Virus record (IMG/VR): IMGVR_UViG_3300044707_000563
Coordinates: 1 to 34,499 of that record
Length of the DNA stretch: 34,499 nt
Direction: 5' to 3' (one strand)
Origin: a virus
Shown: positions 7,213 through 16,628 of the stretch, in pieces
Layout of the letters: each line of letters begins with the position of its first letter
Position numbering within the stretch: position 1 is the first letter of the stretch
The notes under the pieces: generated by a model
The model's database searches: none
What the model saw: only the letters and a program-made list of their open reading frames with translations
Told to the model about the DNA's origin: nothing
Translations under genes and position numbers: made by a program

Positions 7213-8859
7213 CAAAATAAATTCTTGATATAAGTTAACAGAATTTTCAGTTGTTAATCTTTGATCATCCTGCGCAAGCAAGAACGGCTCATCGCTGTTG
7301 TCTAAGATACTCGGCAAGCAGTCCGCATCGGTGTTACTGCAAATCGTTTTGCGCACCTTAGAAGACTTCAATGCAAGGTCTATGCTTAATGCTCCAAGTT
7401 CATCAGCATCGTTGTACTCGATGTCTGGGAACTCGCCATCGATGGCATAGTATAAGTCACCATTTACATAGCAGTTGTCATAGTAGAATATTGTCGACAA
7501 GAAGTCGAGCACGTATTCAGGCAAACGACCAAATGCAAATGTCCACTTCTTCTCGCGATCAACGTATGTCGTTTGATACTTGCCGGAAGCAAAGCGGAAG
7601 TTGTTCACCTCGGTTTGATATTGAGCTCTGAACTTGCGCCCCTCCAATCTAATCGCAGGCAAGAACGATGATGCACCGAATGCAAGGTTGAACTGGTCCT
7701 CTGCGTTGCAGCCTTCAATCTTGAAGTACTTGCATTCATCATTGAAATCACCGATGTTGATGATGTCGCTAAACTGATCCCATTGGATGGAATCATTCTC
7801 GATGCTTATCTCAACAAGGTTTATGATAGCAGCAGCAGGAGGACCGCCAAACTCTTGCACCAATATCTCAAGTGGGTTGTTGCCATCGGCAGTGATAAGC
7901 ACAGTCTGGTATCCAGTGCCAAAGAACTGCTCTTGGTTTGCTCCAATCTTTGCATATATGCGCACATTAGTGCGGCTCGCAATGAACACGCTCACATAGT
8001 ACTGCAAGCCATCACATAAGTCATTGCTAATGTTTTGCGTGATGCTTGCTGAATCGCTTGCTAATGGTAGATTAAACTCCGCCTGACCTTCGCTCAGTGT
8101 CACTGATCCTGTTCCTGTTCCACTTGTTGTCCATCCACTCACACCGCCTGCATCTCTAAAGATGCCGTTGTACACATAACTTTGTCCGCAAGTGTTGGTG
8201 CAGAAATCGGTGATGGCAAGACGATAGCAGCCCTCACCAGCAGCAACATCGGTCAATGAAAATGCAGCTGTAATCTTGTTATCCTTAACCGTGTAAAGCG
8301 GCGCAACAATGTCAACCGTCTCAAGTGTCACCGCATCAACTATACCCACCTTCATCTGATTTGCTGATGCAAGGCCGTACACTCGAATGCCGTTGGTGCT
8401 CAAGCATCCAATCCAACTATCACTGCCAAAGCATAAAGTCACGCTATCATTGGTCATCGTTGGATTGGCAAAGTACAATGTGTAAGTGCCAGGCAGTGTC
8501 AGCTCATAAGTGCTCGAGCCATTCAATGTTACTGATAAGCTTCCCTGATCCAATGTAAGCACAGTGAACTCCACTTGGTAAAGCTGATAGATATAGTTGG
8601 TGCGAAGCAGTTGGCAATACAAGCCACCAACATTCAACACAGTCGAGCATACTTGATTGTCAACAGGCACACCCCACTCCGCTTCAATTGTGTCGTACTT
8701 AAACAACTGCGACAAGTCGCAAGGTGTTGACTCCACTTGGAAGAATACCTGATCATTGAAATCAAGCAGCTGCTTGTAATCACCGCCGCATCCTGGGCAG
8801 TCGACAGCCGTGTTGCTCGTAAAGATAATAGGCTGATTCGGTATGGAAGTAAAGCTCAT
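7210..8859 (-). CDS. Tail-tip / minor tail protein with carbohydrate-binding-like region
   Basis: This 549-residue, beta-rich, Cys-containing protein follows the 666-residue tail gene with a 4-nt overlap. An N-terminal cysteine pair occurs in DCPGCGG (about residues 20-26). A middle segment (about residues 225-355) has alternating strands and Ser/Thr-rich turns resembling a carbohydrate-binding jelly-roll module. The C-terminal 180 residues contain a segment rich in aromatic residues around YQTTYVDREKKWTFAFGRL. Position after the tape measure suggests a baseplate or tail-tip component that could touch host glycans. I do not recognise a named family, and the carbohydrate-binding idea is inference from general pattern only. 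Confidence 0.55.
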   Translation of the reverse strand: MSFTSIPNQPIIFTSNTAVDCPGCGGDYKQLLDFNDQVFFQVESTPCDLSQLFKYDTIEAEWGVPVDNQVCSTVLNVGGLYCQLLRTNYIYQLYQVEFTVLTLDQGSLSVTLNGSSTYELTLPGTYTLYFANPTMTNDSVTLCFGSDSWIGCLSTNGIRVYGLASANQMKVGIVDAVTLETVDIVAPLYTVKDNKITAAFSLTDVAAGEGCYRLAITDFCTNTCGQSYVYNGIFRDAGGVSGWTTSGTGTGSVTLSEGQAEFNLPLASDSASITQNISNDLCDGLQYYVSVFIASRTNVRIYAKIGANQEQFFGTGYQTVLITADGNNPLEILVQEFGGPPAAAIINLVEISIENDSIQWDQFSDIINIGDFNDECKYFKIEGCNAEDQFNLAFGASSFLPAIRLEGRKFRAQYQTEVNNFRFASGKYQTTYVDREKKWTFAFGRLPEYVLDFLSTIFYYDNCYVNGDLYYAIDGEFPDIEYNDADELGALSIDLALKSSKVRKTICSNTDADCLPSILDNSDEPFLLAQDDQRLTTENSVNLYQEFIL

Positions 8860-10856
8860 CGAAGTATCTTGTTTGATTTAAGTTGTATGGAAGCATCTTG
8901 CTTGATGATGCTTTTAATGTCTACCTTGTTAATGTATCCTTCAATCACTCGCAGTGGATCATCGAACTGCCCGAACTTAATCGGCCTCGAGGTATTGTCG
9001 AGGATTGCCTCAATCTCTTCCATGCGAAGAGGTCGGTCGAATGAGTAAAGATAAGCTCTAACATCATCGATATTCACTGGATCAAGTTCTTCATCTGGAT
9101 TGTTTGGTGCAATTGGAATTGCACTCCCAATCATCTGTGTACGCTGAACTGTTCCACCAGGTAATGTGATAAAGTTACCAATGGGCTGTGGACCAAAGTT
9201 TGCAAACCTTGCTCGACACCAAACATCACCTCTTAATATATCTCCTTCATTGGCAATAAATGTAGCAGTTACAAACACCATAAAGGCATCAAATGAATCA
9301 GCTATAATAGCAGTTCCAGTGTATGAATTTATAAGTGTTCCATTGCTTGAAAAATGAAGTAGGTTTGCATATCCTTCATGCTCTCCTGCTGATGCTCCTC
9401 CAAGGTCTCCAAGTATAACCTCAAGCAATACTGTATAAATACCTGCAAATGGCACTGTATAACTATCAACTGAAAAATAGTTATTAGGGTCAACAATCTC
9501 AGTTGGAAAATTTATGTAGTTGCCTGTTTGTTCAAAATAAGAATTAAATATTGTAAACTGAATTGGAAAGGTTGGAAGTGGTGAATAGTTTGATCGTACA
9601 TTCCAAGATGGATCATTTGGAAATGTGTTACTTTCAAGAAAGCTATACAAGCTGTTAGGATATCCACTTATCCAATTGTTTGATACAAAAATATTACGCA
9701 AATCTCCGTTGTACACTGTCTGCCCTGTTCCGTATGGATCGAACTTTGAAGCTCTGTATTCTTGAGTAGATGCAAACCAATCACATTGTACAATAAATGG
9801 ATCAAGCTTTCTATCCTCTGCATCAAATCTGTAAACATCTTCAATCACATTGGTATCAAATACAATTTTGCTTGTTTGCAGCTCAAGTATATTGCTTGTG
9901 TTACATTCACCAGTAAAGCCAAATGTCTCCTCTCTGAATCCTCTAAATGGTGTCTGAGTAAATGTGCACACTCCTCCAGTGCACTCTTCTTTTTCAAGTA
10001 CCGGTGATGATCCAAAGCTTACAGCTGAATACAAACGATCTCTGTCAAATGTTAAGTTGATATTAGGTTGATCATAAAGATTGACTGATGCACCTTGTTG
10101 TATGAAATAGCTTGCAAGCTCAATTCGGAGTAATGGTCTTCCATTGGCTTGTCTTTCGAATACCATTCCAAGGTTAAACTTCTTATGCATCGACAAGTAT
10201 AGCTCTTCAAAAGTAACAACTGTTTCTCGTGCTCCTCTTGTCCTTATTGCATCTCCATTAGTTATAAGCAAAAACTCTCCGCTGTTTGACAAGTCGAATT
10301 GAAAAAAGCTGCTTTCAAAATCAATTTGCCCATCGCTCATGCAAAAGATAAGATGATTAAAGGCATCATAAACAAGAGTCCCGAATATATCTTCCCCATA
10401 AGAACCATCAACAGGATTAAAAAACTTACCCCTAAGCAAAGGTGGAGGTACAACTGGAAGTAAGTTTTTTGTAATTGTACAACTCAATGAGAATGGTATT
10501 CCTTTGTTGTTGTTTATTTTGGTGCTAAAGCTTTCATCATATAGCTTGGTCTTGACCTGACACTTGTCAAGAAGAAAGTTGCATTCACTTAAGATGATGT
10601 ATCCATTTGTCAATCTTTTCCACACTCCTGCGCACTGGTATTGAACCTCAACAGATATCAAGTTGCAGAATCCACTTTGATCTAACTTGCTAAATAGATA
10701 ATTATAAACACCGCCTACAAATGTTAAGTCGTTGTCAAAGGAAACAATCCTTGCATTAATCTTTTTATCCTCAGTAACATTAACGCTGAAGTTCTCAGCA
10801 TCAATTGGCTGCCCTCTATCAGCTCCATCGATTAGGAACTTTATATCTACTGCCAT
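8856..10856 (-). CDS. Large tail-tip protein (distal tail / baseplate candidate)
   Basis: This 666-residue protein immediately follows the tape measure gene with a 10-nt overlap, the position usually held by distal-tail or tail-associated hub proteins. The N-terminus (MAVDIKFLIDGADRGQPIDA) starts a beta-rich domain of about 140 residues. A central part (about residues 380-560) contains many Asn, Tyr, Phe, Ser and Pro residues and resembles a receptor- or sugar-binding jelly roll. The C-terminal 80 residues are more helical and charged. The DNA for the central part (about 9200-10500) looks richer in A and T than its neighbours, which may reflect exchange of a receptor-binding module. Function is inferred from location and composition. 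Confidence 0.55.
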   Translation of the reverse strand: MAVDIKFLIDGADRGQPIDAENFSVNVTEDKKINARIVSFDNDLTFVGGVYNYLFSKLDQSGFCNLISVEVQYQCAGVWKRLTNGYIILSECNFLLDKCQVKTKLYDESFSTKINNNKGIPFSLSCTITKNLLPVVPPPLLRGKFFNPVDGSYGEDIFGTLVYDAFNHLIFCMSDGQIDFESSFFQFDLSNSGEFLLITNGDAIRTRGARETVVTFEELYLSMHKKFNLGMVFERQANGRPLLRIELASYFIQQGASVNLYDQPNINLTFDRDRLYSAVSFGSSPVLEKEECTGGVCTFTQTPFRGFREETFGFTGECNTSNILELQTSKIVFDTNVIEDVYRFDAEDRKLDPFIVQCDWFASTQEYRASKFDPYGTGQTVYNGDLRNIFVSNNWISGYPNSLYSFLESNTFPNDPSWNVRSNYSPLPTFPIQFTIFNSYFEQTGNYINFPTEIVDPNNYFSVDSYTVPFAGIYTVLLEVILGDLGGASAGEHEGYANLLHFSSNGTLINSYTGTAIIADSFDAFMVFVTATFIANEGDILRGDVWCRARFANFGPQPIGNFITLPGGTVQRTQMIGSAIPIAPNNPDEELDPVNIDDVRAYLYSFDRPLRMEEIEAILDNTSRPIKFGQFDDPLRVIEGYINKVDIKSIIKQDASIQLKSNKILR

Positions 10857-13800
10857 GTGTATCTCGAATCTTGTTGGTTAATATTCACAATCACATTGCG
10901 ATTTTTTAGGTCTTTGCGCATTCCTCTCATCTCCTTCTCCATGCTCTTGCTGTTTAGAGATGCATTGACAACTACACCATCCTTGCCTCTTCTGCCTGCT
11001 GAGTAACCCATCAATGCAGGTCGCACATACTTCTCATCAATCATCTTGCGGAAGGCATCAGTCGATGTGTTCATCGCATCGAGTTCTCTGCGATGCTTTG
11101 CCGTCTGCCTTCTGTTTACCATGTACTCGCCTTGCTCAGCTTCAATCAATGTTCCTCCCTGGCTGTGTAACTTGCCGCCAATCAAACCACCTTTTGCAAA
11201 TTTAGGAATCGGTTTGGATGCGACAACTGCTGCTTCAGCTAATCCTGATGCTGCAATGAATGCGGCGAGGATTGGATTTGGTGGTCTCAAACTAAGTGCA
11301 TTTATTACACCGACTGCTGTATTAACTCCAATCTCAAACAATGCAAGTGCTTTGTCTTGTCTTGCTTGCTTTGTTTTTTCTTCTGCAACTCTTTGTGCTG
11401 TTCTCTTTGCAAGCGCGTCTCTTTGTCTTATCTTATCACGCTCAAGGTTGCTGCTTGCGTTAATAGCTTCAAGTTCTTTAGCACTTGCTTCTTCAATATT
11501 TGCAATGCGCTGTTGTGATTGATCTTGGCTAATTTGATTTATTGATCCTAAAATATTAAATACTTCACCAGCATATTGCTCCAAAAGTGCAATCCTTTTA
11601 TCTGTCTCTGTCTTCGTTTCCTCGGTGATAGCTTGCTCTGTCTGGGCATTAATCAAAGCAATCTCGCTTGCATTACCTTTGGCTGCTTCAATTCGCTTCT
11701 GAGCATCAATCTTAATCAACTCAATGCGCCGCTCCAAGCTGCTGCCTTCAGTAATCTCCAATGTTTGAAGCTCATTGATTTGATTCTGAATTGTCTCAGC
11801 TGCGATGTCGGTCTTTACCTTGCCAATCAATCCGGCATAGCGTGTTGCAATCTCAAGCTCACTAAGTCCTAAGCTTTTCGCGAATGATAGTTCGATGGCT
11901 TTCTGATTCTCCAGTGCTGCAAGTTGCTGCTGCAATGTTGCGCCTTCCGCTGCCTTGGCAAGTTCAAGCTTATCCTTAAACAGTTTCTCGTTTGCCGCTT
12001 TCTCGATCTCTGCCAACTGAGCTTGCTCCTGCGTTCTTATATTCGCAATGGCTTTTGCAAGTTGCTCCTGTGCCTTAATCTCTTCCTCGCTGCCTGCCTT
12101 GAACTTGGCAGCTGCAAATGTCTTCTCGAGCTCAATTACCTTATTGTTGTTTTCATTTAATACCTTTGATTGGGCATCAAGATTTGCAACTAATGCTTCT
12201 TGCTCAAGCTTTAATAATTCCTTACGTGCATTAGCTTGATCCTCTGCTGCTTTCTTTGCAGCTTCCTTTGCTTTGTCTGCCGCCGCCTTTTGTTTTTCCA
12301 AACGCTTATCAAGTATCTTCTGCTCTGCTTCGCTTAAGATACCTGCTGAGTTTTCGATTGTTTCAGCCTCAGTCTGTTTAGATGTAGCAAGATTGTTAAT
12401 TGATTCTGCCTGAGCTTCTAATTCTTTTTTTACTCTTTCTTTACCTAACTGCTCTGCTTTAATATTAGTTACTTGTGATGTAATAAGTGATTCTGCTAAA
12501 TTACCTTTTATTGCACCAGTTGCGATTGCTGAAGCTTTGACTAAAAATGATGTAACTTTCTCTCCAACAGTCTGCACATCTCTTTGTTGTACTGTTGCTG
12601 CCTCTGCTGCTAATACAGCCGACTGCGCAACCAATGCCTGAGCCTGTGCCCTTAATCCTGCTGCTTTAACGTATGCAGCAGTCTTGTTGTTAAAGTTTGC
12701 CTCCGCAACATTTAAGTCGTTGGTCTTGCCAAACGTACCACCAAGTGTCTCGTTGTAAGTTAGTAATGCTTCCTCCTTGCTGATTACTCCCTTCCTTGCC
12801 AACTCGAAAGCAGTGCCTACCTTTTGAGTCTCAGCAGTTGCATCACCTATTGCCGTCTTAGTTTCTTCAAGTGTCGCTGCAAGTGCTTTACTTGATACTG
12901 ATGCACCTGTAATAGAATCCTTAATCTTATCGAAGTTTGCAATAAGTGCAACAAGTCCTAACACCAATGCGCCTACTCCTGTCGCTGCCAGTGCAATCCT
13001 AAATGCTTTCATCAAGCCTGTGGATGTCCCAACAACCACATTGTATCCTGCTTGAGCAATTGCAGCAACTCCGGTCTTCTTAGCAGACTGCTCAAGTAGT
13101 ATAGCTCTTGCCTGCTCCAATGATGAAGTTATTGCCATGATAGCATTTAGCCTGGTCATTGTCTTTTGAAGCTCTTCATTCTCTACACCCAAAGCAGCAC
13201 TAAATCCTTCGACTGCTTGGAACGCTGCGCCAACTAATTGAACATTTTGAACAAGAGTATTGAATCCTCTACCCTTTTCAACAAATGAATCCACTTGCTG
13301 ATCGGTCTCAAAGATTGCCGTCTTTAATCGTGTTGTCTCTTTTAATAAGTCTTTGAACTCCTTTGTGTCTTGCTTGCCTGCAATGGCTAAGTCGTACAAC
13401 TTATCTTCAAGGATACCGATTCGACTGCTTGCCGCATCAGTCGACTTGGCATAAGCTTCAATGGCTCTATCTGCTAATGTGATTGATGCTTTGTATTGAC
13501 CAACAGCCTTTGCTATTCTATCAAACTCCTCAGTATTTGTTTGCCCTGCGATTGCAAGGTCTTTCAACTGCTCTTCTAACTTGCCAATGTCGGCTGCTGT
13601 ACTTGCTAACTTTATTACTTCAGAACCTACCTTCGGCAAAGTCTTAACAAGCTTTAAAGATTCAAGGTTAATGTTGTTTAGTGCCTTCTTAACATTCTCT
13701 CCTGCGAATGCGCCAGTAATTGATTCACCAACTTTCTTAAACGCATCTGATGATTGCTTTGCCGCCTTCTGCGCTCCCTCTACTACCTTGTCGTTAATCT

Positions 13801-13876
13801 GATTGATCTCGTTGACGGTTGCCTTAAGACTGGATGTCTCCGCTTCGTATGCAACCTGAATAGTAGCTGTAGCCAT
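10847..13876 (-). CDS. Tape measure protein
   Basis: At 1009 residues this is the tape measure protein, which sets tail length and is ejected with DNA. It shows long Ala/Gln/Glu/Lys-rich coiled coils (about residues 1-250 and 500-840) and a hydrophobic segment (about 290-315, around ALAATGVGALVLGLVALIA) typical of tape measures that insert in the host membrane. Repeated segments such as LEEQLKDLAIAGQTNTEEF and LEDKLYDLAIAGKQDTKEF (about residues 97-170) are near-copies. At roughly 1.5 angstrom per residue the tail would be about 150 nm long (family rule of thumb). Its start overlaps the stop of the frameshifted chaperone by one base (TAATG). No peptidase domain was recognised. Confidence 0.92.
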   Translation of the reverse strand: MATATIQVAYEAETSSLKATVNEINQINDKVVEGAQKAAKQSSDAFKKVGESITGAFAGENVKKALNNINLESLKLVKTLPKVGSEVIKLASTAADIGKLEEQLKDLAIAGQTNTEEFDRIAKAVGQYKASITLADRAIEAYAKSTDAASSRIGILEDKLYDLAIAGKQDTKEFKDLLKETTRLKTAIFETDQQVDSFVEKGRGFNTLVQNVQLVGAAFQAVEGFSAALGVENEELQKTMTRLNAIMAITSSLEQARAILLEQSAKKTGVAAIAQAGYNVVVGTSTGLMKAFRIALAATGVGALVLGLVALIANFDKIKDSITGASVSSKALAATLEETKTAIGDATAETQKVGTAFELARKGVISKEEALLTYNETLGGTFGKTNDLNVAEANFNNKTAAYVKAAGLRAQAQALVAQSAVLAAEAATVQQRDVQTVGEKVTSFLVKASAIATGAIKGNLAESLITSQVTNIKAEQLGKERVKKELEAQAESINNLATSKQTEAETIENSAGILSEAEQKILDKRLEKQKAAADKAKEAAKKAAEDQANARKELLKLEQEALVANLDAQSKVLNENNNKVIELEKTFAAAKFKAGSEEEIKAQEQLAKAIANIRTQEQAQLAEIEKAANEKLFKDKLELAKAAEGATLQQQLAALENQKAIELSFAKSLGLSELEIATRYAGLIGKVKTDIAAETIQNQINELQTLEITEGSSLERRIELIKIDAQKRIEAAKGNASEIALINAQTEQAITEETKTETDKRIALLEQYAGEVFNILGSINQISQDQSQQRIANIEEASAKELEAINASSNLERDKIRQRDALAKRTAQRVAEEKTKQARQDKALALFEIGVNTAVGVINALSLRPPNPILAAFIAASGLAEAAVVASKPIPKFAKGGLIGGKLHSQGGTLIEAEQGEYMVNRRQTAKHRRELDAMNTSTDAFRKMIDEKYVRPALMGYSAGRRGKDGVVVNASLNSKSMEKEMRGMRKDLKNRNVIVNINQQDSRYTWQ

Positions 13877-14618
13877 TACTTTTGCGCTTTGATGTTCGCC
13901 TCAAATTTACGCAAATAAAAGTCAACATCACCACTCATCATCTCATTATACTCAACAACGCTTCCGCCGCTAAGAATCATTACTTGCTCCCTCATGTAGT
14001 CTCCTGCCTTCTGCGCCCTGACTCTCGGTGAGAACTCAGCCGGAGTAAGGAGTCTTTTAGATTTTTTTGTTGTACCATGTTGTACTCCCATAAAGTCTGA
14101 AAGTCTTCTGCTGACATAGTTAACAAGGGCATCAGCGGATCGATACCCAAGCCGGAGAAAAAATCTTTCGCACCTCCCTTGCTCAGCTGCTCGAATAGCT
14201 CAAGCTTAAAGTTATGGATGTCGCTGTTAACGATGTTAGGGTCTTCATCATCTCGTATGATCCATGTCGCTGCAATGTTGAGAAGTATGTCGCGATGTAT
14301 CACCGTATCCTGCCGCTCGCGAATCACATGGATGTATGCGCCAATTAGTGCCGCGTTCTTTGGATTGCTTAGGCCTGCACCCAGTGCCTTCTCCATCTCG
14401 CCAAGTATCAGCTCCATCTCCGCGCCGCTGACTCCAGAGCTCAACCGCTCGAGCAGTGACATGCTCATGCTGAATCTTTCAAGCGGCAAGTTCACCTCCT
14501 TTGGGAAGCGGTAGTAGGTATGGCCTTCGTGGGTGAATACCTCAACCAGGTTGTGCGTTGTCTTCTTACTGCCCCATAAAGAGCGCAGTCGTCCTTTTAA
14601 TTCTTTGATGTACTTCAT
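13876..14618 (-). CDS. Tail assembly chaperone, predicted -1 frameshift fusion
   Basis: A 208-residue ORF (13992-14618) and a second ORF in the -1 frame (reaching stop at 13876) overlap just upstream of the tape measure gene, the classic layout of lambda G/GT-type tail assembly chaperones. The zero frame contains CAA AAA AAT, so the minus strand offers the slippery heptamer A AAA AAT at 14067-14061. Slipping there gives 186 residues of the first frame joined to 61 of the second (247 in all), running into SKRLLTPAEFSPRVRAQKAG and ending at the TAATG junction with the tape measure. The downstream frame has no convincing separate start: its only ATG lies before the slip site. The fusion is inferred from sequence and synteny. 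Confidence 0.75.
13992..14618 (-). CDS. Tail assembly chaperone, zero-frame product (gpG-like)
   Basis: This is the unshifted 208-residue product, mostly helical, beginning MKYIKELKGRLRSLWGSKK. In siphoviruses the shorter, more abundant chaperone coats the tape measure while the tube polymerises, and the rarer extended form recruits tube protein. Its last 22 residues, after the slip site, are rich in Ser, Arg and Leu, look unstructured, and differ from the extended form. The 5' end overlaps the preceding gene by 53 nt; the first Met is kept because the next 30 residues look genuine and no other Met occurs before residue 50. The role is inferred from position next to the tape measure and from the frameshift arrangement; the sequence alone would be called hypothetical. 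Confidence 0.7.
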   Translation of the reverse strand: MKYIKELKGRLRSLWGSKKTTHNLVEVFTHEGHTYYRFPKEVNLPLERFSMSMSLLERLSSGVSGAEMELILGEMEKALGAGLSNPKNAALIGAYIHVIRERQDTVIHRDILLNIAATWIIRDDEDPNIVNSDIHNFKLELFEQLSKGGAKDFFSGLGIDPLMPLLTMSAEDFQTLWEYNMVQQKNLKDSLLRLSSHRESGRRRQETT

Positions 14619-14823
14619 GTATTGTTTCTTTTACTTGTAGTTCATTGGCATTCGACATCTTGATAATCGTGTTATGACCATCATCAAATACGTACATGAT
14701 CTCGTTTACATTGACAAGGATATCGGTGTATCCCATTTCCTCCGCTGTGAGCTGTTGCAGTTGTTCATCTTCAGTATCCATGAACTGAATCAACTTCGTG
14801 CGCACATGGATGAAGCCTGCCAT
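14566..14823 (-). CDS. Small conserved-looking protein, FlbD-like pattern
   Basis: This 85-residue protein starts MAGFIHVRTKL; the ATG at 14823 is chosen because it falls one base after the preceding gene's stop. The middle and end (DILVNVNEIMYVFDDG, then a strand, then LQVKETIHEVHQRI) resemble the small beta domain with a terminal VKES/EV helix seen in FlbD-like proteins. This resemblance is by eye only. It lies in a string of small late genes between terminase and tail chaperone genes, where head-tail joining or tail terminator proteins often occur. No specific function is supported. Confidence 0.6.
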   Translation of the reverse strand: MAGFIHVRTKLIQFMDTEDEQLQQLTAEEMGYTDILVNVNEIMYVFDDGHNTIIKMSNANELQVKETIHEVHQRIKRTTALFMGQ

Positions 14824-14824
14824 G

Positions 14825-15031
14825 TCACCAGTATCCAAATGGGCACTCCGCATCTTCGACTCTGGTCTTAGCAGGAAGGAAGCAGCCGCACGCATTGCAT
14901 GAGTTGAGCACCTTGTCCTTATGTTGGCATAGGGAACAGATCGCAGTGCGAGGCTTGCTAATCTCCGTCTTTGCCTTGTTGCTCGTTAGGTAGAACCACC
15001 ACCCCTCGAGTATTGCTCCGATGCGTGTCAT
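14825..15031 (-). CDS. Small zinc-ribbon-like protein
   Basis: This 68-residue protein starts at the ATG overlapping the previous gene's stop (ATGA, 4 nt). It contains CSLCQHKDKVLNSCNACGC, giving CxxC and CxxCxC pairs, followed by CPFGYW at the C-terminus, a pattern of small phage zinc-binding proteins. A Trp-Trp-Phe-Tyr patch (about residues 11-14) precedes it. Cysteines at about 32, 35, 45, 48, 50 and 63 could hold one or two zinc ions. Such proteins are common in late regions of tailed phages but their role is unclear. Longer upstream starts would overlap the neighbour in another frame and are rejected. Confidence 0.7.
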   Translation of the reverse strand: MTRIGAILEGWWFYLTSNKAKTEISKPRTAICSLCQHKDKVLNSCNACGCFLPAKTRVEDAECPFGYW

Positions 15032-15354
15032 GGTATTACCACAGGACTTTGCCCAATTGAAGCAGCCGAGAACGACAAGCACGTGTAGATATCTCCATCT
15101 ACTGTGATGTCTTGCTGCACTCCGTCTATTGTTACCCATATCGTATAGCCTTGAAGTGGATCAATCTGAATGCCTTCGATGGTGATGTAGCCTTCGCCAT
15201 CGCTTGTCGCTTCAAACTGCATTATCTTCTGCGTGGCATTGTGTTGCAGCCAAACAGTGAAAAGTGTGTCAGCTTCAACTATGCCAAAGCTAAACTCTGT
15301 TAGGCAAGCGTTCACATAACTGCCTGCATCATAACATGGTGAACATACGCTCAT
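15028..15354 (-). CDS. Hypothetical beta-rich protein after terminase
   Basis: This 108-residue protein begins MSVCSPCYDAGSYVNACL, with three cysteines in the first 17 residues, and continues as alternating strands with Gly/Asp turns (DGEGYITIEGIQIDPLQG). It overlaps the large terminase gene by 4 nt and the following zinc-ribbon gene by 4 nt, so it is part of the tightly coupled late operon. I do not recognise a family. Composition and position fit a small virion or head-tail connector protein, but no motif supports that. Confidence 0.6.
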   Translation of the reverse strand: MSVCSPCYDAGSYVNACLTEFSFGIVEADTLFTVWLQHNATQKIMQFEATSDGEGYITIEGIQIDPLQGYTIWVTIDGVQQDITVDGDIYTCLSFSAASIGQSPVVIP

Positions 15355-16628
15355 AGGTATCGTTTAAGTATTGCGTTCACAAAGTAACGAAAACAATCTA
15401 AGAAATCTGCACGCTCTGATAAGATTCTTCTGTTGCTCTTGATGATGCTGCCGTTCGCATCACACTGGACCTGCTTGGCATCAAACACGAAGCCCTTGCA
15501 CTTGACCGAGTTCGCTCTGATGTCAAGCTTGCGGAGTGCTGCGTTGCAATCGATGCGGCTGTTGTAGTGCGTTGGATTCGCCGGGATGATAATCTGCGAA
15601 TCGGATAGGTGCAGCCGCCGTTTAATCTGCGTGTACGCACTCGAGTTGTCACGCTGTTGCACAGTGCCACCTTTGCCCATTGCATCTCCTGTGATGCGCA
15701 ATAGACCCATTGGGATACCCATGCGCTCGATGTGATCACAGAACGCATCTACGCTGCCCTTTTCAATCTTAATCTCGTCAACCACCACGCAGCCCCTTGG
15801 CAGCTGTTGGATGACCAGTGCGCAGAGCGGATTGATATTGAAATCGACCGAGATGAATATCGGTATATTGCGATTGAGCACCACGCTGTCATCGATGTGC
15901 CTATCGTCTTGCCACTCGTACAAGAACGGATTAGCAACATCATCGAGTATATCCCAATCACCCTCTACAAATCTTTGATACTGGACCGGCGGCAACTCCT
16001 TCAAGCTCTCCAGGTACTCGGCAGGGATGTGTGGGTTGTCGGTAATCTTACTCGGGATGTAGCTCCACTTCTCAGGTAGACTGTTATCTCGATAGCGGTC
16101 GTAGATGATGGACTTCACCCAATTGTTAGCAGGGTTGCACGTAGCAAGGCAAACGATGGGCGGCTTGCCATGCGCCTTGTTCCAGGATCCAATCCTCTCT
16201 TGCACCTTGTAGAACGTTGGCTCTTGCAGCTCGTTAACCTCGTCAAGCCCTGCGCCGTTCACCTCGAGACCACGAAAGCGGTTGAGGTCTTTATCTTCGT
16301 CAAAGCTCTCCGCCATGAAGATAAGCTCTGATCCATTGTTGAAGGTCACCACATTGGTATCTCTGTTCCATGATCTGATGTGGGCATTAAGCCCATCACC
16401 AAGCAGTCCAGTAAAGCTCGGGAAGGTTGTGCGCTTAAGGTCAGGTAAGCTCTTGCGAATTATCACCCATCGACTGCCGCCATAGTGCAGCGCAAGATGA
16501 CTAATGGTGAGCAGTAGCCAGTAAGTCTTGCCGCCTCGAATCGCGCCGCCAAAAACAATCACACGCTTCTCTCCGCTTATTGCTTGGTCGAATGCAACTG
16601 TCTGTGTTTCGGTTAGCGTGTAGCTCAT
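15351..16628 (-). CDS. terL: Terminase large subunit
   Basis: This 425-residue protein is the DNA-packaging motor and nuclease. The N-terminal ATPase has a Walker A-like loop GGAIRGGKT (residues 27-35), the adenine-binding-type QTVAFD upstream, a Walker B-type region ending GAGLDEVNE (about residues 118-126) and a coupling-type CNPAN further on. The C-terminal RNase H-like nuclease starts at SVDFNINP (about residue 246) and has a second acidic site in RITGDAMGKGG. It is the usual length for Terminase_3/6-type proteins. The start overlaps the small subunit gene by 4 nt. It should dock on the portal and cut concatemers. Whether packaging is by cos or pac cannot be decided here; the circular appearance of the contig fits either. 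Confidence 0.95.
   Translation of the reverse strand: MSYTLTETQTVAFDQAISGEKRVIVFGGAIRGGKTYWLLLTISHLALHYGGSRWVIIRKSLPDLKRTTFPSFTGLLGDGLNAHIRSWNRDTNVVTFNNGSELIFMAESFDEDKDLNRFRGLEVNGAGLDEVNELQEPTFYKVQERIGSWNKAHGKPPIVCLATCNPANNWVKSIIYDRYRDNSLPEKWSYIPSKITDNPHIPAEYLESLKELPPVQYQRFVEGDWDILDDVANPFLYEWQDDRHIDDSVVLNRNIPIFISVDFNINPLCALVIQQLPRGCVVVDEIKIEKGSVDAFCDHIERMGIPMGLLRITGDAMGKGGTVQQRDNSSAYTQIKRRLHLSDSQIIIPANPTHYNSRIDCNAALRKLDIRANSVKCKGFVFDAKQVQCDANGSIIKSNRRILSERADFLDCFRYFVNAILKRYL

Noticed and set aside
11046-11522. 158-residue plus-strand ORF inside the tape measure gene
   Set aside because: It is an antisense shadow of Ala-rich coiled-coil coding sequence without its own signals.
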